Shown piece after piece: positions 52,546 through 61,657 of a stretch of DNA of 64,000 nt (its first letter is position 1; the number at the start of each line of letters is the position of its first letter). The translations under genes were made by a program, and so were the position numbers. The DNA is from CAYZTY01 sp964444665 (GTDB lineage Bacteria; Planctomycetota; Phycisphaerae; Sedimentisphaerales; CAYZTY01). A model generated the notes under the pieces. It was not told where the DNA came from, did no database searches, and saw only the letters and a list, made by a program, of their open reading frames with translations. The stretch covers positions 281,914 to 345,913 of the forward strand of contig CAYUIE010000002.1 in assembly GCA_964444665.1 (NCBI GenBank). The letters are read 5' to 3'.

Positions 52546-53397
52546 CTATTTCGCTTTTTGTTTCAAATCAATGATATTCTTACTGAAACTGTTGGGGATT
52601 TCAACCTGAAAAATGCTGTCGCTTAACTTTTTCTTGAGGTTCTGACTGTAAAATTCCAACTCCTCAGTTTCATCCTGGCTCGAGACGGCGAGAATCCTTG
52701 CGGGCAAAAACAGTTTCGTATCAAGCCAAAGTTCTATATGGCTGTAGGTATCTTTGTATCTTGAGCCGTTTTTTACTTGCAACCTCAGGTGTATCGGCTC
52801 CCGGGAATTTCTCGACGGCTGTTCGAGAAGGGTTATGTCGAACTGTTTTTTCATATCTTTTATTTTGGCAAAGCCGACTATCGGCAGGTAGCCTGCAGCC
52901 AGGTCCAAGGGCTCAATCGGCATATTCGGTTCGGCTAATTGACGATACTCGACTCTTTTAAGTTGATAGTCGACCCGCACAAGCCATACACCGTCGAAAA
53001 AAACCTGCTCCCGGTATGCCTGTTCTTTGGCATCGTCTTGCTTGATTGTGTTGAAATCAAGACGCAGTTTCGACCTTTGTGTTTCTTTTGTGTAATATAA
53101 TCGGCCCTTTCTGACTGTTTCCGATTCGAGCAAAGGTTGTCTGGAGGTATACTTGATTTTGGCCTGGTAGGATTTTAGCCCTGTGATAGTCTGCCTTAGC
53201 CGCTCCAATATGGAATCTACGCTGTTTAATTCAAGAGTTTCTTCCTCTATGGAATCTGTCCGATTTTCCTCAGGAGTTTTTTGCTCTGTGATGATTGTTT
53301 CGCCCGTGCAACCAATAAAGCAACACAGACTTGCCGTTACGAGCAAGACGAATAACTTTGCCGGTAGAATGTTAAACATCTTAGGAATTTGCGTCAT
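52546..53397 (-). CDS. Lipoprotein with LolA-like fold
   Basis: The 283-residue protein has a membrane signal with a lipobox-like FIGC near residue 30. An acidic linker follows, then a beta-rich domain (RLRQTITGLKSYQAKIKYTS, RKGRLYYTKETQRSKLRLDF, FFDGVWLVRVDYQLKRVEYR, HIELWLDTKLFLPARI). This is the pattern of LolA/LppX-like outer-membrane lipoprotein carriers and related sigma-E regulators. The start overlaps the stop of the HAD gene by 4 bases. Confidence 0.7.
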   Translation of the reverse strand: MTQIPKMFNILPAKLFVLLVTASLCCFIGCTGETIITEQKTPEENRTDSIEEETLELNSVDSILERLRQTITGLKSYQAKIKYTSRQPLLESETVRKGRLYYTKETQRSKLRLDFNTIKQDDAKEQAYREQVFFDGVWLVRVDYQLKRVEYRQLAEPNMPIEPLDLAAGYLPIVGFAKIKDMKKQFDITLLEQPSRNSREPIHLRLQVKNGSRYKDTYSHIELWLDTKLFLPARILAVSSQDETEELEFYSQNLKKKLSDSIFQVEIPNSFSKNIIDLKQKAK

Positions 53398-53987
53398 TCT
53401 TTATTCTTCTCCTGAATGATAGTCAGAAGCTGCTCGAGAGAATCGATAGTAAAATCCGCGTGTTGTGCGAATTGTTCGGCTTCTTTATGATTTTTCAGAA
53501 GGACTGCAACTGCACCGGCCGCTTTGGCACTTAGTACATCGAATAGATAATCACCTACCAGCAGCGTTTGCTGCGGACTAATGCCGAACTGCTGACATAA
53601 TTGCAACACGCCGAAGGCGTCCGGCTTGACAGGACCATCTTCTCTATCGACGGTAGCATCAAATTCAAGGCCGTGTTTTCGCGCTATGGCTAAAGCATTA
53701 TTACGCGTATTTCGTGTCAGAATACCTATACGAATATCCGCGGTGCGGAGCGCTTCAAGAGTTTCTTTTGCCCCTTTGTTAAGGCTCGATTTCTGAACAG
53801 CCTGCTGCTCGTGAAAGTGCAGTATTTGTTCCGCCCGAGTTCGCTGCTCAGGATTCATTTTCCGCATCGCTTCGAGGATAGGTCCGGCCTCCGCGGCAAG
53901 GCCCATTTGCCGTCGAATGGCGTCAAAGTCAAAGAACGGCTCGGTAATAGTGCCGTCCAGGTCGAATATAACGGCTTTAATTGTCAT
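53394..53987 (-). CDS. HAD-family phosphatase, phosphoglycolate phosphatase-like
   Basis: The 197-residue protein has AVIFDLDGTITEPFFD (nucleophile Asp), IGILTRNTRNN (motif II), KPDAFGVLQL (motif III Lys) and LLVGDYLFDVLSAKAAG (motif IV). It belongs to the HAD subgroup with a small helical cap. It overlaps the LysR gene by 11 bases and the lipoprotein gene by 4, so the three form one transcript. Its substrate is unknown. Confidence 0.85.
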   Translation of the reverse strand: MTIKAVIFDLDGTITEPFFDFDAIRRQMGLAAEAGPILEAMRKMNPEQRTRAEQILHFHEQQAVQKSSLNKGAKETLEALRTADIRIGILTRNTRNNALAIARKHGLEFDATVDREDGPVKPDAFGVLQLCQQFGISPQQTLLVGDYLFDVLSAKAAGAVAVLLKNHKEAEQFAQHADFTIDSLEQLLTIIQEKNKE

Positions 53988-54876
53988 TTCTTTGTTGTTT
54001 TGCCTTTCGAAGCAGTTCTATGAAGTATCGTCCGGGCTGGTTTAGTACCTTGCCTTTTCGGACGATTATTCCCGTTGGCCGCTTGAATTTCCTGTTTGAA
54101 AATTCTATTGCCTTTAACGTGCCGCTGGCCAGTTCCTGCCTTATAGCTGTCTCCGGCAGTATACTTACGCCCGAGTTTAGCTCGACCGCCCGCTTCACTG
54201 TTTCTATATTATCGAATTCCATAACCGTCCGCACTGTAACGTTATAGTGTGCCAGGATACTATCTACCAGGCCTCTGGTTGGAATACTTTCTTCGAAGAC
54301 GATGAATTTCTCGAATCGCAGTTGGTGTATGTCGATTTTTGACTGCTTGGCCATCGGATGCTCCGGGCTGCACACAAGGACTAATGACTCGTCCTCAAAA
54401 TCATAAATTTCAATGTTCTTATCTTTCTTTGGTACTGCTACCAGCCCGATGTCTACACCGCCCTGCAGGACAAGCTCATAAATCCGCCTTGAGCTGAAGT
54501 ATTCGATGTGAACGTTTACTTCAGGATATTTAGCCATAAACTTTTTCACGTATGCGGGCAGGCTGTGCATGCCGATACTGAAAATGGCCGCGACGTTTAT
54601 TCTTTTGGTTGTGTGTTTCTCAAGCGAGTTCAACTCACTCCTTAGCGCTTCATATCTCTCCAGAATGTCCTTGCCGGCGTTATAAAACAACTCCCCGGAT
54701 TTAGTTAGTTCAAAAGGCCTTTTTTTTCTGTCGAGCAACTGGCACTTATGGGTCATTTCCAGTTGTGCAATCTGCTGCGAGACTGCGGACTGGCTGATAA
54801 AGTGCCTTTCCGCTGTTTTCGAGAAGCTTCGCAGTTCTACAAGGTCACAAAATATTTTTAGTGTTTCTATGTTCAT
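53977..54876 (-). CDS. LysR-family transcriptional regulator
   Basis: The 299-residue protein has the typical N-terminal winged helix-turn-helix (LKIFCDLVELRSFSKTAERH, ISQSAVSQQIAQLE) and a C-terminal periplasmic-binding-like effector domain (INVAAIFSIGMHSLPAYVKK, VDIGLVAVPKK). Such regulators often control a divergent gene; here that is gdhA, 172 bases away with the leader ORF between. Control of gdhA is therefore likely but not shown. Confidence 0.9.
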   Translation of the reverse strand: MNIETLKIFCDLVELRSFSKTAERHFISQSAVSQQIAQLEMTHKCQLLDRKKRPFELTKSGELFYNAGKDILERYEALRSELNSLEKHTTKRINVAAIFSIGMHSLPAYVKKFMAKYPEVNVHIEYFSSRRIYELVLQGGVDIGLVAVPKKDKNIEIYDFEDESLVLVCSPEHPMAKQSKIDIHQLRFEKFIVFEESIPTRGLVDSILAHYNVTVRTVMEFDNIETVKRAVELNSGVSILPETAIRQELASGTLKAIEFSNRKFKRPTGIIVRKGKVLNQPGRYFIELLRKAKQQRNDN

Positions 54877-54958
54877 TATCAGCTACTCTTATCCTATATA
54901 TTAGCTTTTTTATGTTGCTATGCTTTGATAAATTCCTTATTCTAAGGAGGTTGGTACT

Positions 54959-55030
54959 ATGACATACTGGATTCGCAACTCTTCAGTTATTAGTATATTT
55001 TATGATAAAAGCATTAGAAAGCAAGAATAA
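54959..55030 (+). CDS. 23-residue leader peptide upstream of gdhA
   Basis: An ATG with a near-perfect AAGGAGG site eight bases upstream opens a frame of 23 codons (MTYWIRNSSVISIFYDKSIR...) that ends 18 bases before the gdhA ATG. The ribosome binding site is stronger than that of gdhA (GGGAG). No run of one amino acid suggests classical attenuation. It may set translation of gdhA by coupling, or be a small protein. Confidence 0.45.
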   Translation: MTYWIRNSSVISIFYDKSIRKQE

Positions 55031-55048
55031 CTTTTCAGGGAGACTCTG

Positions 55049-56398
55049 ATGTCCGCGAATGCAACTACTGCTATTCAGGCCGTTTACGAGGAAGTATTAA
55101 AACGCAACCCGGGCGAGGTTGAATTTCATCAGGCAGTCAAAGAGGTCCTCGATTGCCTTGAGCCGGTCCTGCAAAACCGTCCGGAATATCTCGAGGCAAA
55201 GGTTCTTCAACGCCTTGTAGAGCCGGAAAGACAAATAATGTTTCGTGTACCCTGGCAGGATGACCGGGGCAACTACCGTGTCAACCGCGGTTTTCGTGTC
55301 GAATTCAACAGTGCTCTGGGCCCGTATAAAGGTGGGCTGCGGTTCCACCCAAGCGTATATCTCGGCATCATTAAGTTTCTGGGCTTTGAGCAGATTCTAA
55401 AGAACTCGCTGACCGGCCTGATGATGGGCGGCGGCAAGGGCGGGGCCGATTTTGACCCTAAAGGCAAGAGCAATGATGAAGTGATGCGCTTCTGTCAGAG
55501 CTTTATGAACGAGCTTTATCGGCATATCGGGCCCGATACCGATGTTCCTGCCGGTGATATCGGCGTGGGCGGACGCGAAATTGGCTATATGTTCGGACAA
55601 TATAAACGAATACGCAATGCCTTTGAGGGCGTTCTAACCGGAAAGGGGCTTAATTGGGGCGGTTCCCTTGTCCGAACCGAAGCCACGGGCTATGGGCTCG
55701 TTTACATAATGGATGCGGTGCTAAAGGAAAAAGGAAAAAATATTGGGGATATGACAATCAGTATATCCGGTGCCGGGAATGTCGCTATCTTTGCGACGGA
55801 AAAAGTTCAGCAGCTCGGCGGTAAGGTCGTAACACTGAGTGATTCGAACGGCTTTATATATGACTCCGAAGGAATTAAGCTTGAAACGGTTAAGAAGCTT
55901 AAGCTGGTGGAGAGAAAGCGTATTAAGGAATATCTGTCAGCTCACAAAAACGCTAAATATACCGAAGGCTGCGACGGAATTTGGGATGTCAAATGTGATG
56001 TGGCCCTGCCCTGCGCGACCCAAAATGAGCTTGATGAGAAGGGTGCTAAAGTCCTTCTCAAGAACGGTTGCATCGCGGTGGGTGAAGGTGCTAATATGCC
56101 AACCACACCTGAGGCTGCGAAAGTTCTTTTAGAAAACAAGGCCATCTTTATGCCCGGCAAGGCCGCCAACGCCGGTGGAGTGGCCGTCTCCGGTCTGGAA
56201 ATGGCCCAGAACAGCCAGCGGCTGCCCTGGACATTCGAGAAAGCTGATTCCGAGCTGAAGAACATTATGCTGACCATTTACAGTAATATCAGCATGGCCG
56301 CGGAAGAATACGGCTGCCAGGGCAATTTTATTGCCGGGGCAAATATCTCGGGCTTCGTAAAGGTGGCCGACGCGATGTTGGACCAGGGCCTTGTATAA
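55049..56398 (+). CDS. gdhA: NADP-type glutamate dehydrogenase
   Basis: The 449-residue protein is full length for the hexameric small-subunit family. Motifs include GGLRFHPSVYLGIIKFLGFE, MMGGGKGGADFDPKG (catalytic Lys), PAGDIGVGGREIGYMFG and the NAD(P) site ISGAGNVAIFATEK. It makes glutamate from 2-oxoglutarate and ammonium, or the reverse. Its length and the FHPSV region fit the NADP-dependent assimilatory group. It lies divergent from a LysR gene. Confidence 0.95.
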   Translation: MSANATTAIQAVYEEVLKRNPGEVEFHQAVKEVLDCLEPVLQNRPEYLEAKVLQRLVEPERQIMFRVPWQDDRGNYRVNRGFRVEFNSALGPYKGGLRFHPSVYLGIIKFLGFEQILKNSLTGLMMGGGKGGADFDPKGKSNDEVMRFCQSFMNELYRHIGPDTDVPAGDIGVGGREIGYMFGQYKRIRNAFEGVLTGKGLNWGGSLVRTEATGYGLVYIMDAVLKEKGKNIGDMTISISGAGNVAIFATEKVQQLGGKVVTLSDSNGFIYDSEGIKLETVKKLKLVERKRIKEYLSAHKNAKYTEGCDGIWDVKCDVALPCATQNELDEKGAKVLLKNGCIAVGEGANMPTTPEAAKVLLENKAIFMPGKAANAGGVAVSGLEMAQNSQRLPWTFEKADSELKNIMLTIYSNISMAAEEYGCQGNFIAGANISGFVKVADAMLDQGLV

Positions 56399-56481
56399 AA
56401 AGTCCAGAAAACTACACTGCTGAGTCCTCCAGAATGCTTATTAGTAGTAAGCGCCCTTTTTAAAATTAGCTTGGTGATGCT

Positions 56482-57024
56482 GTGAAACAGAAAAAATGCG
56501 CACATTTCTGGGAAATGGTCAATCTCGCACCCGGTTTAATCGTTATGAAAAAATGCTTTCATTGCCGTAAGGTATCGACCTGCTTTGTCTTTCATAATAG
56601 ACCTCCTATGGAACCCTGTCATGACGGGGAACATTTCTGGAATTTTATGGAAAGTGATGCCTCGTTTCATTTTGACCTTAGGTGTAAAAAGTGCGGCACT
56701 TTGGTTAACCTTAAAGAATTGGTTGGTTTGATGAAGTGTACAGGATGTGACGAGAGATGTGAGGCCGGTATGCTGATGCGAAAGCTCGAACCGGAAAACA
56801 CAAAAGTGTATATAGCCGTAGGGGCCAGGCCCATTGAAGAAAGGCCTCAGCTTGACCGGGGAAAATTTGGGGTGCTGGAAGAGTACTTCGAGAAGCAGTC
56901 TGAATCTTTGGAATCCAAAGTAAAAATTGTGCCGCATAAAATGGTCAGGGATTTTAGCAGTTGTTATGCAGAGGTGGCCAGAGAGGTGGATGTGCTTTTT
57001 GCAGGCAGTTCCGAAAGGAAATAA
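56482..57024 (+). CDS. Cysteine-rich protein of unknown function
   Basis: The 180-residue protein starts at a GTG after GGTGAT. It has two clusters of Cys/His: CAHFWEMVNLAPGLIVMKKC then FHCRKVSTC, and a zinc-ribbon-like CKKCG followed by CTGCDERC. The C-terminal part (KVYIAVGARPIEERPQ) is a mixed alpha/beta domain. Metal binding is likely. No family or function is recognised. It precedes the uracil-DNA glycosylase gene. Confidence 0.65.
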   Translation: MKQKKCAHFWEMVNLAPGLIVMKKCFHCRKVSTCFVFHNRPPMEPCHDGEHFWNFMESDASFHFDLRCKKCGTLVNLKELVGLMKCTGCDERCEAGMLMRKLEPENTKVYIAVGARPIEERPQLDRGKFGVLEEYFEKQSESLESKVKIVPHKMVRDFSSCYAEVAREVDVLFAGSSERK

Positions 57025-57052
57025 CAGCATCTCTGTAATATGGTCTTTTTCA

Positions 57053-57081
57053 TTGCGTGGACGATGGTCTGTGATTAAAAT
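57053..57081 (+). promoter_or_regulatory. Promoter aligned for leaderless udg mRNA
   Basis: TTGCGT (57053-57058), 17 bases, TAAAAT (57076-57081). The expected RNA start (57088-57089) falls one or two bases before the ATG at 57090, and no ribosome binding site is seen. Confidence 0.45.
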
Positions 57082-57089
57082 TTGCAGCT

Positions 57090-57827
57090 ATGAAAAAGAA
57101 CACGGATATCAAAAAAGCGGTCCGGCAACACCTCGAAATGGAACAATTCTTCACTGGTGGGATTACAGTCAAGCCGAAGACTTCACCTGCCGAATCAAAG
57201 CAGAAAGCTGATAAAGCAGTTGCGGCGGAAGCGGCGGGGGAGCTTGAAAAAATCGCCGATGAAGTTCGCCAGTGCCATAAATGTAACTTAGGCTCGCTGC
57301 GTACTAATGCCGTACCGGGTGAGGGCAATCCAAACGCTCGCATACTTTTTGTCGGCGAGGGACCCGGAGCCGATGAAGATGCCCAGGGCCGGCCTTTCGT
57401 CGGAAGGGCGGGACAGCTATTGGATAAGGTAATCAATGCTATGGGGCTGAAACGCAGCGACATCTTTATAGCCAATATTATAAAATGCAGGCCGCCCGGC
57501 AATCGCGACCCCAGGCCTGATGAGATAATCAACTGTTTCCCGTATCTCCAAAGACAGATTGAGATAATAAATCCTGAGATTATTGTAACGCTTGGAGCCC
57601 CCGCAACCAAGACTTTGCTAAATACAAACAAACCAATTGGCCAGATGCGAGGTAGATTCCACGAATACTACTCCGGCATAGGCAGGCCGCCAATCAAGCT
57701 TATGGCGACATATCATACTGCTTATCTTTTACGAAACTATTCACAGGAGAACCGCAAACGGGTCTGGGAGGATATGAAACAAGTCCTGGCCGAACTCGGC
57801 CTGCCCGTACCGCTGCCCGGGCGATAA
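57090..57827 (+). CDS. Family 4 uracil-DNA glycosylase
   Basis: The 245-residue protein has a disordered Lys/Ala-rich N-terminus, then the type 4 UDG domain: CHKCNL (first two iron-sulfur Cys), FVGEGPGADEDAQGRPFVG (motif 1), NIIKCRPPGNRDP (third Cys), CFPYLQRQI (fourth Cys) and motif 3 ATYHTAYLLRN. Motif 3 has Thr where most family members have Pro (HPAYLLR). It removes uracil from DNA in the first step of base-excision repair and holds a 4Fe-4S cluster. Confidence 0.92.
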   Translation: MKKNTDIKKAVRQHLEMEQFFTGGITVKPKTSPAESKQKADKAVAAEAAGELEKIADEVRQCHKCNLGSLRTNAVPGEGNPNARILFVGEGPGADEDAQGRPFVGRAGQLLDKVINAMGLKRSDIFIANIIKCRPPGNRDPRPDEIINCFPYLQRQIEIINPEIIVTLGAPATKTLLNTNKPIGQMRGRFHEYYSGIGRPPIKLMATYHTAYLLRNYSQENRKRVWEDMKQVLAELGLPVPLPGR

Positions 57828-57876
57828 GCGTATATGCTTCGTGATAGTAAACAGCCAACCTTTGCTGTTGTTTAAC

Positions 57877-58914
57877 TCACAATATTTTCTCAACTATACT
57901 TTGCGCGCCGATGAAGATGTCCAGCAGAAATGCGGCAGACAAAGCCAGCCAGCGAAGCCAGTGAAGTCGAAGCCCGCCGCGCGCTATGAAAAATGTAATC
58001 ATAACCAGCACCACTGCCAGCACGTACATTGTGGCGTCCTGAAAAAAGATGCTTTCTCCTTTTGAGCCTAGTATGGCCGTAACCGCAGCACACAGGCCGG
58101 TAATGAAAGCGCATATCAGCAACCAGCCTTTATCGGCTGCGGTGGACCAGGCCAGCGACTGTGTCCCTAAACCAATTAGTACCGAACAACAAACGAGCGG
58201 AACAGCAGTCCATATAAGCGGGCTTACCTGAAAAATACTATCCGTAAAAGTTAAAGCAAGGCCGAGGGTGAAAATTATCATTGGGCCCACTCGGTGGAGT
58301 GCGAAGAAAACAAAAAAACCCATCACAAGCGCACTTAGCGGCAGATGATAAAAGCTGAAGAAGATAGAGCTATTGTTTGTAGCTTTATAAAGGCTCAGCA
58401 GACCAATCGTATCGGCCAGGTGCAGTCTGGTCTGGATGGGGATGGGAAAGAGACGAAGTTTGGCTGAGCCCAATATGGAAAAGAGTAACACTATTATCAA
58501 AAAGGGCAGTATCGAAAGCCCGGTAGTTATCAAAAGATACGCAAATCGTCTTTTGCTGTTTCGGGTGTTAAAAAGTCGTTGCCAGAAGGCCGCGGGACAG
58601 AACAGCCAGGGAACTGCCGCAAATACCAGTCCTGCTGTAGCCTGATACGCAGCGAGCCCCAGCGCAAAGGGGCCAAAGCCATAAACGATGCCGGCAAAAA
58701 ATGCGCCGGGAAATGAGGCGACCCAGCGCCGTGAAAGCACATAACAACCCAGCGAAGCCAAAGAAGCATTCAGCAGGAGTGCGAGTCGTTCCAGGGCAGG
58801 ATTTTTCAAATACGGCTGGTATAGATAAATTGCGAAGGCACTATATATACCGGCCGCGATGATAAATTCGCTTAGATTACGAAGAAAACTTCCCTGGCCT
58901 GCTTTTGGGGCCAT
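57877..58914 (-). CDS. Polytopic membrane protein of unknown function
   Basis: The protein of about 345 residues has about ten hydrophobic helices (for example FIIAAGIYSAFAIYLY, FLIIVLLFSILGSAKLRLF, VVLVMITFFIARGG) and few charged residues. I prefer the ATG at 58914, after AGGGAAAAG, to a GTG seven codons upstream. It ends in a helix with IFIGAQSIVEKIL. It does not resemble a known transporter. It follows purM in the same direction by 39 bases, so it may be transcribed with purF-purM. Confidence 0.6.
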   Translation of the reverse strand: MAPKAGQGSFLRNLSEFIIAAGIYSAFAIYLYQPYLKNPALERLALLLNASLASLGCYVLSRRWVASFPGAFFAGIVYGFGPFALGLAAYQATAGLVFAAVPWLFCPAAFWQRLFNTRNSKRRFAYLLITTGLSILPFLIIVLLFSILGSAKLRLFPIPIQTRLHLADTIGLLSLYKATNNSSIFFSFYHLPLSALVMGFFVFFALHRVGPMIIFTLGLALTFTDSIFQVSPLIWTAVPLVCCSVLIGLGTQSLAWSTAADKGWLLICAFITGLCAAVTAILGSKGESIFFQDATMYVLAVVLVMITFFIARGGLRLHWLRWLALSAAFLLDIFIGAQSIVEKIL

Positions 58915-58953
58915 ATTTCTTTTCCCTGTGCCCACAGTGAGAAGCTATTGTGA

Positions 58954-60021
58954 TTATTTGAGAACAACTTTACCCGTGCCGGCGCTGATTGTTCCTATCC
59001 TGTAAACTTTCTCGCCCCAGCGGGTCAGTTTCTTTTTTATTGATTGTGCAAAGTCGGGCGCTACTATCAATACGAAGCCGATACCCATATTGAAGACTCT
59101 AAACATCTCACTTTCCTCTACGGGACCGGCCTTTTGAATGAATCCGAATATGTCAGGCACGGGCCAGCTCGTTTTTTTTATCACCGCGTTACAATCCTTC
59201 GGCAGTACGCGTGGAATATTGCCCACCAGCCCGCCGCCGGTTATGTGCGCCATCCCGTGCACGATTCTTTTAACTTTATAACCGCCCAGCAGCTTAACAA
59301 TGGGCCTGACATAAATTCGCGTCGGTTCGAGCAGTAGGTCACCCAGCACAGCGCCGTCGAGTTCGTCAATTCGGCCCGTTACCTTCAGCCCCAGTTTCTT
59401 AAAGCAAATATGGCGAACCAGTGAATAACCGTTGCTATGCAGTCCATTCGAGGCCAGGCCAAGAATAATATCGCCTTTACTGACGTCTTTTCCATCAATT
59501 ATTTTGCCCCGCTCCACTACCCCCACGGCAAAGCCCGCCATATCGAAATCGCCTTTGCGATAGGTGTCGGGCATCTCGGCGGTTTCTCCGCCTATTAAAG
59601 CGCAGTCGGCCTGCCTGCATCCGTCAGCTATACCTTCTACCATATCTGCTACCTTTGCCGGCTCGACATTGTGGACAGCAAGATAATCAAGGAAGAAAAG
59701 AGGCTCCGCCCCGAGCACAAGCATATCATTCAGACACATCGCCACGACATCGATGCCGACAGTGTTGAATTTCCCGGCCGCTTCTGCGAGCTTGACCTTG
59801 CTTCCTACGCCGTCAGTACAGGCCACGAGGACGGGACGCTTGTAGTTCTTTTTGAATAGTTTTTCGTCATAGTCGAGGCGAAAGAGGCCCGCAAAGCCGT
59901 TTTCCAGGTCCATAACCCGGGGGCCGAACGTTCTGGTGACGCTTGAGCGTATCTGGCGTACCACCTCATCACCGGCCTTAATGCTCACACCGCTTTGTGC
60001 ATATGTCAGATGCTCAGACAT
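58954..60021 (-). CDS. purM: Phosphoribosylformylglycinamidine cyclo-ligase
   Basis: This 355-residue enzyme makes AIR from FGAM with ATP, step five of purine synthesis. It starts LTYAQSGVSIKAGDEVV and has ACTDGVGSKVKLA, GIDVVAMCLNDMLVLGAEP, LIGGETAEMPDTY and HITGGGLVGNIPRVLP, the AIRS signatures. Its ATG overlaps the end of purF by 8 bases, indicating translational coupling. Confidence 0.95.
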   Translation of the reverse strand: MSEHLTYAQSGVSIKAGDEVVRQIRSSVTRTFGPRVMDLENGFAGLFRLDYDEKLFKKNYKRPVLVACTDGVGSKVKLAEAAGKFNTVGIDVVAMCLNDMLVLGAEPLFFLDYLAVHNVEPAKVADMVEGIADGCRQADCALIGGETAEMPDTYRKGDFDMAGFAVGVVERGKIIDGKDVSKGDIILGLASNGLHSNGYSLVRHICFKKLGLKVTGRIDELDGAVLGDLLLEPTRIYVRPIVKLLGGYKVKRIVHGMAHITGGGLVGNIPRVLPKDCNAVIKKTSWPVPDIFGFIQKAGPVEESEMFRVFNMGIGFVLIVAPDFAQSIKKKLTRWGEKVYRIGTISAGTGKVVLK

Positions 60022-61486
60022 TTTCCTCGGCCCAGTCCTCGAACATCTTCATCTGATAACGTTCCATCACAAATTTATTGACCACTGTGTTTATAGGTAT
60101 TTTGTACTGACCCGTCCAGCAGGCTGTACAGTAATGGTCCGCCGGCAGAGATGCGCACGACAGCAGCCCCTCAAGCGAACAGTAACCAACGCTGTCAACC
60201 TCGAGGAAGTCCCTGATTTGCTCCATATCACGGTTGTTGGCCAGCAGCTCCTCCTTTGTAGGGAAGTCAACGCCGTAGAAACACGGGTGTCTTATCGGTG
60301 GACAACTGACGCGCATATGTATTTGTTTGGCTCCCGCCTGCCGAAGCGACCTTATTTTGCCTTGTGTCGTTGTCCCTCTGACAATCGAGTCGTCCACAAC
60401 CACAACGCGCTTGCCCTCTACAATCCTCTTAACCACCGCCAGTTTAAGTTTGACCTGCAAATCGCGCAGTTCCTGGGTTGGAGAGATGAAGGTTCTGCCT
60501 ATATAATGGCTTCTTACAAAGCCCATATCAAAAGGTATTCCACTTTGTTCTGAGTAACCTATTGCTGCTGAGGTGCCGGAATCCGGAACAGGAATTACAA
60601 CGTCGGCTTTGACTGGATGTTCCCGAGCAAGCTGCCGGCCGAGACGTTTTCGAAAGGCGTGTACATTTTCGCCGAATATATTGCTGTTCTGTTTGGCGAA
60701 GTAGATATGTTCGAAGATGCAGTGAGCGGGTGTAACTTCACCCGGGGTGTTGAAAAATCTGCTGTGCAGGCCTTCTTCGTCCAGACGGATGATTTCGCCG
60801 GGCTCGACGTCGCGAATGTACTTTGCGTCTATCGTGTCAAATGCGCAGGTCTCACTGGCGATGACGTATGCTCCGGAGTCGGTTTGACCAATGCTTAGCG
60901 GCCTTATCCCGTGCGGGTCCCGGGCCGCCTCGATCCGGTCCGGGAACAGAAATAAAAGGCAGTAAGCGCCCTGCAGGTGTTTAAGTGTGTGCGCAATCGG
61001 GTCATCCCTTCTTGCGTGGGTTGGTTTTGCCAGTAAATGAATGATAATTTCGGTATCGCTGGTAGACTTGAATATATGACCGTAAGCCTCATATTCGTCT
61101 CGAAGCACAGAGGCATTGATAAGGTTTCCATTATGAGCTATCGCGACCTGTCCCCGCGAATACTCGCTTAGGAACGGTTGCGAATTAGCGGGTTTTGTAC
61201 TACCCGTCGTCGAGTAACGCACGTGCCCGATAGCCATCGGATTGGAAAGCTTCTCCAGCAGGCTTGAGCCCTTTCGAAAAACCCGGGCCACTGTTCCCAT
61301 ACCCGTATAACATTGAATGAATTGGCCGTTGCTTGAGGCGATTCCTGCAGATTCCTGTCCGCGATGCTGTAGACTATACAAACCAAAGTGAGTCTTCTGT
61401 ACAGCATCAGCATCGCCATAAATTCCAAAAAGGCCGCAATTCTCTTTCTTCTCCATACTTAAATGTTTTCTCTCTGGATATAACAT
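60014..61486 (-). CDS. purF: Amidophosphoribosyltransferase
   Basis: The 490-residue enzyme catalyses the first step of purine synthesis (PRPP plus glutamine). It has an N-terminal nucleophile glutamine amidotransferase domain with Cys17 in ENCGLFGIYGD, preceded by a propeptide-like stretch that must be removed. It also has IGHVRYSTTGST and the PRTase signature VVVDDSIVRGTTTQ. The ATG at 61486 has GGAG upstream; a second ATG (61456) would give the shorter 6-residue propeptide. Cysteines near the C-terminus (CTACW) may hold an iron-sulfur cluster as in Bacillus. Confidence 0.95.
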   Translation of the reverse strand: MLYPERKHLSMEKKENCGLFGIYGDADAVQKTHFGLYSLQHRGQESAGIASSNGQFIQCYTGMGTVARVFRKGSSLLEKLSNPMAIGHVRYSTTGSTKPANSQPFLSEYSRGQVAIAHNGNLINASVLRDEYEAYGHIFKSTSDTEIIIHLLAKPTHARRDDPIAHTLKHLQGAYCLLFLFPDRIEAARDPHGIRPLSIGQTDSGAYVIASETCAFDTIDAKYIRDVEPGEIIRLDEEGLHSRFFNTPGEVTPAHCIFEHIYFAKQNSNIFGENVHAFRKRLGRQLAREHPVKADVVIPVPDSGTSAAIGYSEQSGIPFDMGFVRSHYIGRTFISPTQELRDLQVKLKLAVVKRIVEGKRVVVVDDSIVRGTTTQGKIRSLRQAGAKQIHMRVSCPPIRHPCFYGVDFPTKEELLANNRDMEQIRDFLEVDSVGYCSLEGLLSCASLPADHYCTACWTGQYKIPINTVVNKFVMERYQMKMFEDWAEENV

Positions 61487-61600
61487 GCTGAGATTCTCCG
61501 GTCCTTATTTTATCTACTTGAGGTATTTCAGCAGTTTAGCGGATTATTAAAATCAAGTCAATTCTGCTCTTCGCCTATGTATTTAATCTTTAAAAAAAGT

Positions 61601-61628
61601 TTGCATCGCCCGGTTTGTTAATTATACT
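61601..61628 (+). promoter_or_regulatory. Promoter of the PfkB-channel operon
   Basis: TTGCAT (61601-61606), 16 bases, TATACT (61623-61628); the RNA start would be near 61635, before the GAGG and ATG at 61658. Confidence 0.5.
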
Positions 61629-61657
61629 GGTTGCTAAGCGGTTTCGAGGCAAAAGAT

